NCBI GenBank assembly: GCA_013397695.1
Contig: VYZI01000567.1
Coordinates: forward strand, 1 to 64,000
Reading direction: 5' to 3'
Length of the DNA stretch: 64,000 bases
Origin: Centropus unirufus
Lineage: Eukaryota; Chordata; Aves; Cuculiformes; Centropidae
Shown: in pieces, positions 49,547-61,460 of the stretch
How positions within the stretch are numbered: position 1 is the first letter of the stretch
How the letters are laid out: each line of letters starts with the position of its first letter
Position numbers and translations under genes: made by a program
Notes under the pieces: generated by a model
What the model saw: only the letters and a program-made list of their open reading frames with translations
Databases searched by the model: none
What the model was told of the DNA's origin: nothing

Positions 49547-52500
49547 GGAAAAGTCAAAGCTCTTGGCCACTTTCCCGTTGTCTTATTTGTACAGTGAATA
49601 AGTCTACCTTACGATATGGAAGATCATCATAATCTGAAAAACCCACTGGAAGATCTTGCCTTTCATGCATGTCCAATAAAAATAATACGGTTTATAACTT
49701 AGTTCAGGATTCACAGCCACTGTGTCCTACTGCCAGAGATGAAGCTTGTCCCTTGCGAGAATTTGTAAGCTGGTGACCGGTGTGCAATATTAGCCAGACT
49801 CCTCCTCTCCAGTGCCCTGGACATGAAAAGTTTCACCTGCCTACCTTGGTCAACAGTGGTCTTCAACATCTTTAAGTGATGCTGAGGGGGCTATATGTGA
49901 GCATGGCAGTTTGCCCTCTCAGCCCAAGGAGATTGTCATTGTCAGCTGGGTTAAACGAAACTAAACCCAGGTCATGAAAAGACTACATCTTACTGGAAGT
50001 AAAGGCAAAACAAAAGAGTTTTGCTCAGCAGTGGAGAACCAACTCCCAATACGTTGTGACGTATACTCAAGTAAAACCTTGGCTCCTTGACAGGGACTTT
50101 CCACAGTGCTTTTAGCAGTTACTGTATTGGAAAGACCCTTGGGATATGGGAAGCCAGCCTGCTTGACTAGAAACTTTGTCTGAAAGTAATGCAATGTCTA
50201 TATGCTCTGGATGGAGGCCAGCAGGATCTATGGGCAGGAAGAAGAAATCTCCCTAGTCTGGGGGTCCTGGGGGGGCATCTCGACTTGTTCGTAAGTGTTT
50301 GGTAGACATGTAGAGGATGTTAGGGTTAGGTCTGGTGAGTGACAGCAATAGGACACGCCACATGGAAAAAGATGCACTTCGTTGGTGGGAGGGGATGCCA
50401 GACAAAGAGATGAGCCCACCTGATACACCAGCGCAGAAGAGTCTGCTGAGACTTGGCCACATAGTTTTGGCCAAGGCTCTGCAGGGGGAAGGATCTGACC
50501 TGGCTAATGAATTGGCTAAAACAGGAACTGCCTGACACTGTAGTGCAGGAAGAGCAGACAAGAGGGGATGTGCAGAGGATGGGGACTCTGCATGGTTATA
50601 GTAAATAACATCACCCTACGAGAGTCATCCCTGACTTCTAAAAAGACCTGTTCCCCTCCTAGCATCGCCCTGGAATGGTCAGAGATCTGTACTGCCCAGG
50701 AGTAAGCTCTGACATCACTGCTGGATGCTGACCTCATCCCCTTGCATGGAGACTGGATGCTTGCCCATGATCCACCTCCTGAACATCAGGGTTGGCTTTA
50801 TCTTTCTTTAGGCACATACTATGTCTGAACAAGTCCATGTGAGGTGGTCCCTCTTGGCTCCTTGTAGAACTCACAGAGAACGGACATAAATATCCTCAGA
50901 TGGTAATCATCCAGCCTTCTCCAGACCTCTACACTGAGATGCATAAATCATGCCCCAATGTGTTCTTGCCTCTCCTACGGCAGGAACCTCAAGTGACAAT
51001 CCTACGGACAAGTCCCACTCACACAATCTCCACACTGAATATTAAGGTCTGACTTGAAAATACTTGTCAGTGAGGAAGTGTCCTAAGGAGACTGGCAAGG
51101 ACATCTGTTAGATGCCGAAATTCAGGTGGGATACAAGCATGGTCAGGAGTCTTGGTGCTTCTATAAGCCTGCATAGACAAAGCCAGACATACAACGTTGC
51201 CAATGGGTATGTGATCAACTTAGCCTCCCTTTCTCTGAAGGGGCTGCTCCCTTGTTTCTCATCCAACAAGGAAGCTGCGTGACAACTGTAGAAACAAGCA
51301 GTTTATTGTAATTCAAAGCAGATGACAAAAAGGGTCAAAAAATTGGTAAGGAAACAGAAGGAGATAAGCTGCAAGGCAAAGAAGATGCCAAACAAAATGG
51401 TATCAATACTGTCTTCCAAATTTGTCTCACAGCACCAGTAAAGCCCAGTTCCCCTTTCAAAAGTGCCAGACAATTTCTACCTCCCAAAATGCACCATTGA
51501 AAGGAGGGCAGACCCAGCCTGGCGGCATGAGTCCAGGAAACTGAATGCCAAAAACTGCAAGATGCCAGCCCAGAAACCACTTGGGATGTGTCCCAAAATG
51601 CTTTGCTTGTGTCTAGTTGCATTCACAGCATGTCCCAGTGATATGCAACCTCCTGTATCCTTCGTGAGCTACAGCAGCTTCACAGGGATGATGTGGGGCA
51701 TCCTGTTAGGACATGACCCCTTGGGTTGTTCTCTCTGGTAGCTGTAGAGTTTGCCAAGAGCTCGCAGCCTGAAGACCGCATCTAGGACTGGGGCATTCAG
51801 CTGTGACACATTCAAGCCTGGAAGCTTTTCTAAGCATTTGCCAAAGGGAGCAAAAGCAAAACGCAGTGACTCAGCCCTCCAAGGGGCTTGTGATGTCTTC
51901 ATGATGCCAAGAGGTTCACACTGGTCTCCTGCACTAAACCAGCTGAGGTGAAAACGGAGAGGATGATGAAGACTGGCTCTGCATCTGAGCTGTGCCTCTG
52001 CCTGCTGCAGCAGACAACTTATCCTCCCTGGTGTGCAGTAAAAATCAGATCTTGTAAATGAGAAATACTTAATTTCAAAAGACTTTTTACTTCCAAAGCC
52101 AATTTTTGGCAGCACTTAGTAAAATAGTGTCAAAATCCATCTGCAGACTCCAAGAGAGATGCTCCAGAGCAAGGAGAGATGAAGAGGTTAAAGCTCATGA
52201 GCTGAGTCAAAGCAATAATTTCACAAGTTCCTAGCCAAAATGCTTTAAGAAGAATGCTCATTTACCTGCAAAAACAAGCACCCCAGAAGAGCTTAAAAAT
52301 ACCACCACAAGAGGAAGCTTAAAAATATCAGTTATCAGGAAGAAATTGTGCCCAGTGCCAAAGCGGAGCCCGATTCTCCTGTCCGTGCATGTCCACGAGA
52401 TGGCAGAGTGCACCACGCTGCGGAGACGGCTGACAGCATCTCTAGGCTGAGGCATGCAGGCATTCTCCAATTTCAAAACAAAAGGCTGGCAACAAGCATT

Positions 52501-54782
52501 CTTCTATCAGACAGCTATGAAGAAAGAGGTTTTTTGGAGGGAAGTTTGTTTTGCTTCTTTCTGTTTTATTTTACCTTTTATTTGCCGAACATTTGTAGAC
52601 TTTCCCTGCAACATTTTCTTAAAATATGGTTAAATTCCAGCAGCTAAACTTGTGTATATATCTGTATTAATATCCAGAGATATAGAATATTCTGCTTAAC
52701 CCACCTCTCTGTAGAGATATATAACAGTCCTGGCTGTATACAGGAAATTAGTTCAAGATTCACGTCCCATGCCCATCATACTTCACCAGCAAAATAACAC
52801 AAATTGCCAAAGCAGCCTGCAAGCAGGGCTTGCTGCTCCTCTCATAACTTGGTGCTCTTAACCCTGCTGAAGCTGCTGAGGCACACGTAGCAAAACATTT
52901 GAATCCAAATCATGCTGGACTATTCTTAGACAGGCTCAGTCATGCTGGAGGATGCTCAGAGCGGTCCAGTAATGCTGGAGGATCCTTGGACCAACCCTCC
53001 ATCCATACACAGTTGCCACAAGCAACCCATGGGATTTTAAATGCGTATTGAGCAAGAGTTCATTTATCTCTAACCTGAAAAGCCTCTTCTTCAGGACAGG
53101 ACACAAACACAACTGCAGTGGGAAAGCCCCATGGAAAATGAAATGTTTTTATTCCCTAGGCTAACAGAAGTATTTTCCTGTACGCCCCCACACACTGTGT
53201 TCCAAAGAGGCATTTAAAACAAGGGATAGGACCAAACGGATAAGCAAAATCACTGTTGTACAGTGTACAATTACATTCAAACCCAGTTAACAATATGTCA
53301 GGATTAAGCCAGCAGGCTGCAGTATTTCACTTGTCAACACCAAACAAGATAAATCCTCACCCAGAATCACCTGGCTCTAAGTTCCCACAGAATGTGGCTG
53401 TACGTGCTTCGGCAAGCACACCTCGAATATAAGGCAGCATTGCAGGAGTCTGCCCAGAGGCACAAACAATACACCAAATCCAGCATTCTCACTACATCTT
53501 CCAGCTTAGGTGCCACACTAGCAATTAAGCTAGATGCTAAGGTATATAATGGAATTAATTCACTAGAGTCAATGGACTCAAGCTGCTGTTACAACAGGAG
53601 GAGACAACAACCAGACCACAAGGACCAGGCTTACTTAATAGCTGCTAATTAGGAAAGTTAAACTCTAAAGAAGGAAGTCAGCTCCTTACACCAAAGATGG
53701 TTTGATTCCACATTTCCAATTACTCCCCAGGGAAAATAATCTTATTTTGCAGAACTAGGGAGGCCTGCGACAGATTAATCTGATGTTTTCTCCCTGTGAC
53801 CTCAAGTCCAGACATACCAAACATAGAAGCGACTGAGCAGAAAGCTACAGCAGGCAGTGCTCCTCCCTGCCAAAGTCAGCAGCACTTCTCCACCCCTTCA
53901 ACTGGTTCACATATTTAGTGCCAGCCAGATCACTCAAAAGAAACAGTAAGGCAGATCATCACATGGTTTGGAGGATGAGCATGACTTTTCTTCACATGAC
54001 GCATCAAGGAGTCCAGAGAGCTCTTTGCTCAGAACTGGAAAGGGTAACACTGCTGGCACATGAGACATCTCTGTCCTTCCCTCTGGAGGCAAAGAGGAGA
54101 CTTTAGCAAAAATATGCTGAGCATCCTCAGGAACAGGCCCAGCCCAGGCCATTAGGCTCCTTTGAGGACTACAGCTCTGGAAAGTAAAAAATCAAATGCT
54201 GCTGACAAATTAAGCTATTCAATCAGACTTTTCAACCGAGAGTCTCATTCTGCCGTTCCCCAACATCTGAGCATCAAAAGTTATTTAACCAGAAGTATTG
54301 GAACTGGGCTGTAAAGAGAGATCCAGAGAAAGACCAGACTGGAGAAAACATACAAGTGGACGACGTTGGCATACAAACATATGCACATCCCACAGACCCA
54401 TCTGGGTCAGCACAGCATCATTGCTGGCTTCCTGGCAGAAATTTACTTTGGAGCAGCCAGGAAGGTTGATGTTTTTCAGAATCTCCTTTCCTAAAATACA
54501 TGAGGCCTGTGTACACGTATGTGTATACACATGTATATAAGTATGTTCATATGTTTATATTGTCAATGTTTCACCTCCCAACTAAATCTATGTGGTAACT
54601 GCCCTTGCCCAGCAGTAAGGTTCACAGCAAGGCTTCGTGAAACCAAAGGCACAATTCTCCATTATAAAACCCAAACGACATCCATGCTTTCACACTGCTG
54701 GGAAGGGTTTCCTAAGGAAAGATAAAGCAGGGAGCTGCTGGTCTCCATCGTACCATGGGCAGGCAATATACTCAGCACCTAC

Positions 54783-54858
54783 CTGCCACACTGGAAGGAC
54801 CTTCTCTATGTCGTTCAGGTTGATGCTGTCACCATCCTCATATTTCCCTTTTCCAAGC
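54783..54858 (-). CDS. CTIF: CTIF internal coding exon C (acidic LNDIEKVLP segment)
   Basis: This 76-nt exon completes a split Gly codon and then encodes 25 residues, LGKGKYEDGDSI followed by NLNDIEKVLPVWQ. The NLNDIEKVLP core matches human CTIF exactly as recalled. The acceptor is CTACAG after a TTTTCCTCTTG tract and the donor is GTAGGT. It ends in phase 0 after CAG. Its upstream intron is 5.5 kb and its downstream intron 25.8 kb. The segment belongs to the part of CTIF preceding the basic cluster. Skipping this exon alone would shift the frame, but skipping it together with the next exon (76 + 77 = 153 nt) would not. Confidence 0.95.
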
Positions 54859-57104
54859 CTGTAGCAAGAGGAAAACAAACAAAACCACGTGAAACCTCAG
54901 TGGAACCAAAGTTAATTTTCTATTATGGCACATGAGTAAGATTAGTTCTTACTGCAAAGGACCCTCATGAAATTAGAAGGGCTTTCTGAAGTGAGTAAAC
55001 CGTGCCTCCAAAACACTCCCACAGGGGCATAATGCCAGTAATTCAAAATTAAATGCCTTTCCCAGTCCTCTCCACTTGTATGCCAAAGTGTTCTTTTGGT
55101 AACAGCAGCAGTAAGAAAACCAAAGGCAGTCCTGAGCAGCAGTGTTGGGGTGATTCAATTCCCAGGCCAAGCAAAACCGAAAGCACAGCACATCTGGGGG
55201 ACAAAAAATGGGGATAAAACGTGTAATATAAATTGTTTCCTTTGAAACACTGATCCTTTGTTGGTCTCCACAGAAGTCCTGTTCCCCTGCAGAGAAAGGT
55301 GCTGGTGAATAAGCACAAACATACATCTCAGAGAGCAAACAGCAATTGATATAAATACAAATATACAATTTGAAACACAAAAAGATTGGGGTGAGAAGGC
55401 AAGCACTGACAGACCAAATACATAGCTGGCAGCTGAAGGACTTCCTCCAATCAAGAAAGGAAAAAAAAATTTAAAAGATAATTGCTAGCTGGATGCAAAC
55501 AGCTTGTAACTGCACAGAAGAAAAAATGGTCAATACATATCAACCTTCTGTACTCATAAAAAATCGAGGTGCAAGAATGATAGTGTATTTTTTGTCAATT
55601 AGTGACAAGATATTGCTAAATAACATATTAGACACAAATAGCAGTAGGTCCAGGTGGTCAGTTCCTAGAAATCAGAGAACAGCAGATCTTGGTGGAATTG
55701 CAGCGAATGGAGGAAAAAAATCCAGAAAACAGAATGTACCAAAGCACCAGGGTAAAAAAAAACCACCAGGCTGAATGGAAGCACTTAATTTAATTAACTC
55801 ATGAATTGATTTATGGAAAGTCAGAATTGTTCAAAAATTGAGTGGTGAAACAGTGACTTATTTACAAAGGAAAAAACAACAGTGTGCTTGTAGATATTAT
55901 ACATTTTCATTAAAAATAGTATCTTTCTATATATATCTATTTGAGAAAAATCAAGTCAAACATCTGGGGACAAATAATGACAGTTTCGGGTACAGAACAG
56001 GCAAACATATCATAGGAAAATATTATCTGAAAAGGATGGGGACTGTTCCAGAGTGAACACCTGATGTTGGACCATGGCACAAAGGCAGGGGATGAGGAGG
56101 CAGGGACTAGGGGCATGAAGGCAGCTTTCCTCTACAGGCAGCAAGGCTGATCCTGAACTGCAGGACACCAGGCAGCTTGGGGAGCCATGTGGTAGAAAAA
56201 CTTCCTAGAGTACCAGAAAGAGGTCTTGCGAGTACCTTGAATGAAGAGAAAGTATCAGCTAAAAAAGTTTGTTCGACCTGACAAAAGCACAGCAAAAGCT
56301 AATGCTGGAAATTAAAGCCAGACGAATTTGGGTCAAAAGTGAGGTACAGTTCCCTGATTTTTCTTAACCACTCCACTTTGATTGTTCATCATAGCATCAA
56401 ACTCAGCATTCTCAAATAAAATTGGATGTCTTCCTTGGAGGAAAACACTTCCGCCAAGCAGAAGACATTTGTGGCCAACCAGCCAGGTGCAACTACATGG
56501 GCAACCTTGGGCAAGTGATCAGACCAAGATATAATATGGTCCCTTCAGCACTTACACTGAAGAAAATAAATCCTGAGCAGTGTATTTCCCTTTTTCTGAT
56601 TAAGTTTCCTATTGCAAAGCTAGCATGTTGAAAACCTCCACTCAGGCAAGAGGGAAAAGGCTTAGCTAGCAGGTTGAGGTTCTTGGAGGTTCTGCAAGCT
56701 GAGTCGTGCTCAGCACAGATTTGATATGGAGAGCTGATGAATGCACAACAGATATAAGCTCAAAAATTAGGGTTTATTTAAAAATGAAACCAACTTTGTC
56801 TGTGATCCTTCTATTCTCATGTGGATTACTTGTATGACCTGCATTTTTTGGAGATGTACTGCTCATGCTGATGGCATCTGTTAAGGATTTCTCCATATAC
56901 ACTAATTCTTATTCTGTTTTTACAGCTGTAATACTCAGGAGTGATTGAATATCTCAACTCCACACTACTTCTCCACCTATATGCACCCTGTGCATACCAA
57001 GTTTACCAGGAACCAGAGACAGACCACAAATCAGACCCTGCTGCATCCTCCCCATACATAGCAGGAATTGCTGGCAGGAGCATCTGGCAAGTGACATCAA
57101 CCAT

Positions 57105-57160
57105 GGAGCACATTATATCTTATTTTACAGAGGGAGCACATCATATCTTATTTTAAAGAG
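57105..57160. repeat. 28-base tandem duplication
   Basis: Units at 57105-57132 and 57133-57160 both begin GGAGCACAT and end TTATTTTA-AGAG, differing at two positions. The near identity suggests a recent duplication. Confidence 0.9.
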
Positions 57161-58521
57161 GGATCTTAACAGCATTTTTCATAACTATCCATAGAAATGG
57201 AAGTAAACATGAATAAGGCACTTAATGATTTAGGAATTTAGTATTACATTGTTTAAATATTCTGAAAATTGCTATTTATATACCTGCAGTAAATACTTAC
57301 AGTGCAAGAAAAAAGGCCTTTCACAATTGTGAAAGTCTGGCTGCCACTATGTTACATGGGAGGCTCCAGCAGATGCTGAACCTGGGCTCGGCAGGGACTG
57401 CTAGCCTGGTGTTTCTAAACAAGACGTGCCGCTCACATATAGCATTGGCTTATACTTTAGCAAAAGCAACTTACCAACTGAAAACCTCTTTGAGAGAGGA
57501 TTTCCATCCCTACATACAACATGCCAATGAGAAGTCACTGGCAACCTTCTCAACCTCATCTACTAGACCCATTCTGATTTTTTTCCTCCCATTTTGTGCA
57601 GAAAACAATTAATGACTAGGAAAAAAAATGACAACAATTTGATGCGATGTGAATCCTTGTTCTTATTTCTTTAGCAGAGATTTTCAGAAGGTTGTGCCAG
57701 GGCTGAGTTGAAGCCTTTGTTGTAAAGAGTGTACTGTTCTGAACATCTTGATAAGCCATCGGCAGAGAGGACTAACATATATTAATATTAAATGTAATGA
57801 AATAGCAAACATTGTGATTAATAAAAGTACCCAGAGACTCTGATCAAAGTACATCTTGATAAAGTATGCCCTGTACATCTGGGCCTTGTACTTATCAGAG
57901 AGTGAAGGACCCAGAGGATCTGATAAAGAACATCCTGGACATCTGTACAGGGGAGGACAATATTAATCAGGCTCTGTTACCAGGTCTGCCAAGCGGGCAA
58001 AAGAACATAAGAAACCTGCCCCTAAATGCAGACCCCCCCCTACTCACTGAACACAAGTAGCAGAGAACCCGTACAATAAAATCACCTGTAACTTTATTAA
58101 ATCACCAGCCAATAAATTGCAGAGGGGAGTACTTGGCATGTATTGACTCTGTAACTTTTTGTAATGAACTGAGGGCAGAGGCTCCTGTCATGTGCTTTGA
58201 TTTGTGGAAAAGCAACGCAGACTCGTGTAACCCTGTAATAAAATCAACTTGGCATTGAGATTGGCTATTTGCATGCTGGGAAAAAAATTCAACTTTTTGG
58301 AAAACACCTTGCCATAACCTGGAATAACAGGACTGCAGTCCTAAATAGTGCCGCCAGTGTGTTATGCACCAGAACTGAACAATAATGAGAGGAAAAAAGC
58401 CATACTATGATTGTTTCTCAGTCTGCACAGAACCTGAAGAGAAATGGTGAAGTCCATCAAAGCAACAAAAGTGATCCACTTGGTGCCAGGATGCATTTAT
58501 TTGTTGTTACCAATCAACAAT

Positions 58522-58620
58522 CAAAGAATCAGAGGATATTAGAATCACAGAACAGTTTGGGTTGGAACGGATCTTAAAGAGCATCCAGTTCCAACCCCCC
58601 TGTCATAGGCAGGGACACCT
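58522..58620 (-). mobile_element. short CR1 3'-end fragment
   Basis: The plus strand reads TTAGAATCACAGAACAGTTT, GGGTTGGAACGGATCTTAAA and GAGCATCCAGTTCCAACCCC, then CATAGGCAGGGACACCTTG. Good match to a CR1 tail complement, lightly diverged. Confidence 0.9.
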
Positions 58621-59191
58621 TGTAAAGTCCGACTTTTCTTTTTGTTTGCCTTAAACATTTATCTGAGGGCTGGCCATTTGCACCCTTGTTTTTTGGTACC
58701 CGTGGTGAACAGCAGAGGGGCTGCAGTAGGAGGAGCTCCTCAAGGGATATTGTCTGATGGCCTCATCGCTGGCACTGGGCTCAACAGGAGGGAAGTACAG
58801 AAGTAAGCACCACTCCCTGACCCTTGCCTGGCCAAGCCCAGGGTCCTGAGCTGCTATAGGGGGGAGGAGGAAGAGCAATGGGTGCTGCCCGCCCCTCTCC
58901 TCAGACCTACCTGACTGCCCTGGAATGGCTGGACTCTCCTGAAGGAGCTTCTGCACATAAAAGGCAAGACCACCCTTCGTGTGCTGAGGGGGTACGGACC
59001 GGCCTGATAAAAGAACTTGCAAGGTGCCACACAGCATGTACCCATCACTCCAATGGGACCAGCTTGGACTAAGTGGCCTGGAAAGAGCTGCTGTTGGAGC
59101 TGCTGCTGAGAAGCCAATGTTCCCAAGGAACTGTTGCTGCTCATAGGAATGGTAACCCTTTCCTTCTCTCCTTCCCCCTGCCTCTGCCCCC

Positions 59192-59226
59192 GTAGATAGA
59201 TAGGTAGATCAATAAATAGATAGATG
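59192..59226. repeat. GATA-type microsatellite
   Basis: Imperfect TAGA/GATA units, interrupted by GGTAGATCAATAAA. It lies just past the 3' end of the long minus-oriented CR1 fragment. Confidence 0.82.
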
Positions 59227-59280
59227 AGCAAAACTGCTCTAGGGCAGAATTGGATGGCGGAATAGCCAGATATCAATGAA

Positions 59281-60245
59281 CCAGAGAATCACAGAATCAC
59301 CGAGGTTGGAAAAGACCCCTAAGATCATCAAGTCCAATTATCAGCCCAGTACCACCATGCCTACTAAATTATGTCCTGAAGTGCCATATCTGAATGTTTT
59401 TGTGACATCTCTAGGGATAATGGCTCCACCACTGCACTGGGCAGCCTCTGTGAATGCTTCACCACTCCTTCAGTAAAGAAATTTTTCCTAATACCAAATC
59501 TAGCACAATTTGAGACCATTTCTTGTAGTCTTATCCTTTGTTACTTGGGAGAAGAGACCAGCAACCACCTCACCACAACCTCCTTTCAGGGGCTTGTAGA
59601 GAGTGATGAGGTCTCCCTTCAGCCTCCTCTTCTCCATGCTGAACAGCCCAATTCCCTCAGTGGATCCTCATAAGACTTGTCCTCCAGCTCCGTCCCCAGC
59701 GCTGTTCCTTCTCTGGATGCACTGCAGCCCCTCAAAGTTCTTCTTGTACTGAGGGTCCCAAAAGTGAACACAGAATTCAAGATGCAGCCTCACCAGCAGC
59801 ACGTGCAGGGGCACGATCCCTTCCCGGCTCCTGCTGGCCACACCATGGCTGATCCAAGCCAGGATGCTGTTGGCCTTCTTGGCCAGCTGGGCCCCTGCTG
59901 GCTCATGTTCAACCACTGTTGAACAACACCCTCAGGTCCTTTTCCTCCAGGCAGTTTTCCAGCCATTGTTCCAGAAGCCAGGAGCGCTGCATGGGGTTGT
60001 TGTAACCCAGGTGCAGAAACTGGCACTTGGCCTTGTTGAACCTCACACTGTTGCTCACAGCCCTTCAATACAGCCTGTCCAGATCACCCTGCAGAGCCTT
60101 TTTGCCCTCCAGCAGATCAACACACCTACACTGCTTGGTGTTTTCTGCAGAGTGACTGAGGGACCACTCAATCCAACCATCTGGATCATCGCCAGTGATA
60201 ATAAAGACTGGCTCCAAGACTGAGCCCTGAGATAGACTGAACATG
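59281..60245 (-). mobile_element. CR1 LINE fragment, the longest in the window
   Basis: It starts CAGAGAATCACAGAATCACC then GAGGTTGGAAAAGACCCCTA. On the minus strand, broken frames give SQGSVLEPVF, ALQGDLDRLY, AKKANSILAWI and SVASRSREGI-like text, in the order expected for CR1 ORF2 between the SGVPQGSVLGPVLF motif and the C-terminus. Frameshifts and stops separate them. Its 5' break lies about 150 bases from CTIF exon B. Confidence 0.93.
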
Positions 60246-60393
60246 ACATCCTCAAACCCTGTGCATGGTCCAGTGTCTCTTCCCCATGTGCTCCACATGA
60301 GGAGTGTTCTAACACTGCTAGACAGTGTTATAACAGCAAGGGAGAAGATAGAGATCTTTCTGGAGAGCATGGTATCACAGTCACAGCACTCAC

Positions 60394-60498
60394 CCTTCTC
60401 TGTCTATGTGAGGCAACGGATGTTTGGAGGTGTTCCTCAGCTTCCTGTGAAACTGGGTGAAATCTAGTTTTTCAGGCTGCAAGTCCCATGTCGCACCA
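60394..60498 (-). CDS. CTIF: CTIF internal coding exon B (N-terminal region)
   Basis: This 105-nt exon begins with the base that completes a Ser codon split with the upstream exon, then reads GATWDLQPEKLDFTQFHRK and continues through the conserved PLPHIDREG. That is nearly identical to human CTIF in this stretch, from memory. The acceptor is a CTAG after a pyrimidine-rich tract and the donor is a consensus GTGAGT. It ends with GG, the first two bases of a split Gly codon. The 105-nt length is a multiple of three, so its omission would remove 35 residues without a frameshift. A long CR1 fragment ends about 150 bases downstream of the donor. Confidence 0.95.
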
Positions 60499-61386
60499 CT
60501 AGGAAAGAAAAGCAAGGGGTAAAACGAAGAAAGAAAATCTACACCACTAAGCTGAAGAGCAAATGGCACATCGGAGCCTGCAGACAAGTAAAGCTGGTGC
60601 TTCTCAAAGGACCACTCCCTGCAAGAGCACATGGGTGTCTGACCTTCACACTGTTATTAGGATGTTTCTTCTCTTTCTTCTGTTCTGTGGAGATGCTGAA
60701 CTCCTGTTGCAAGCATTAAACCTCTAGTTTTGATGTATGATGTAGAATGATGCGGCACACAGCCTTCAAGTTATAGCCTATATCAAAAGGATATTGCAAC
60801 AGGCAGTGGTATGCTCCACACAGTGGAGATGCTCTGTGTGCTCCTGCACATCCTACTCGCTCCAAGGGCCCTGTGCAAGTCCCAGCTGGGAACTCAGCCC
60901 CTGCAGACTCTCACAGTCCTCCAGGCACAGGTAGAGAGAGATGTGTAAAACGGATAGAAAGCGTGTTTCACCTCTTTCTTCTCACTGAAGCAGCAGCTGA
61001 GGAGTTATCCCCAGCAGCTGTGAAGCTGATGCATGATTGCATCTCCAATTAATGGAAGAGTATAAAATCCAGGAGCAGTAGCTCAGAGCTGCCTCAAGCC
61101 CTGATTGCACAGCTCTTGGATGATTAGAAGCAATCACATCAGTACCAGTTTCAGATGTTTGCAGTGCAAACCCATCCAGTGGCCTCTCCTAAGCATATAG
61201 GATGCCTTGAGGAGATTGATTGTGCTTAGTGCTGCAGGCTAAATGGGGATAGGAAAGAGGAGAAGCAGTGATCTGAGTACCAGCAGGGTGCACGCTGGTA
61301 TCTGGGTACCAGCCGGAAGGACATGTGTGCAAAGGCTAAGACAGTACAGTCCATCTCTCTCCTACAGCATTCTAAAAATGGCTTAC
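60499..61386 (-). other. CTIF: CTIF intron between exons A and B (888 bases)
   Basis: The shortest intron in the window, bounded by GTAAGC and CTAG. I see no repeat or other element in it. Confidence 0.92.
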
Positions 61387-61460
61387 CTGAAGGAGTCAAA
61401 GGTGTTGGCAGCCCAGATGTCTGTGCCCAGCATGTCAAGGGAGCTCTCCTTGTTGCCATT
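61387..61460 (-). CDS. CTIF: CTIF internal coding exon A (N-terminal region, first exon visible)
   Basis: This 74-nt exon is the most 5' CTIF coding exon in the window. Translated from its first base it gives NGNKESS, then LDMLGTDIWAANTFDSF, which matches the conserved human CTIF segment as I recall it, around residue 85 onward. The acceptor is a good pyrimidine tract ending in CTAG, and the donor is GTAAGC. The exon starts in phase 0 and ends with two bases (AG) that combine with the T opening the next exon to make Ser. In the CTIF family the N-terminal half binds the cap-binding subunit CBP80. No methionine start belongs here, because about 84 upstream codons are missing from the window. 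A 74-nt length means that skipping this exon alone would shift the frame. Confidence 0.93.

Larger units (their letters stand above)
28980..54782 (-). other. CTIF: CTIF intron between exons C and D (25.8 kb)
   Basis: The longest intron seen. It contains a promoter-like motif cluster near 31.2 kb, an old palindromic repeat at 40771-40891, CR1 fragments at 40467, 45501 and 46865, an 18-base assembly gap at 46514 and an ATT-type microsatellite at 49517. A 209-codon open frame on the plus strand (48888-49517) has no recognisable domain. The stretches 29-40, 41-45.5 and 47-54.7 kb otherwise show nothing I can name. Confidence 0.85.
54859..60393 (-). other. CTIF: CTIF intron between exons B and C (5.5 kb)
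   Basis: The intron carries a 28-base tandem duplication at 57105-57160, an 18-base perfect palindrome at 57318-57335, a possible LTR-like segment around 57.7-58.3 kb, a short CR1 at 58522, a GATA-type microsatellite at 59192 and a near 1-kb CR1 fragment at 59281-60245. Confidence 0.9.

Noticed and set aside
50317..50535. Plus-strand frame ending GEGSDLANELAKTGTA, resembling the end of an RNase H domain
   Set aside because: Only about ten residues look suggestive, no catalytic acidic residues or neighbouring retroelement domains are seen, and the frame stops at once.
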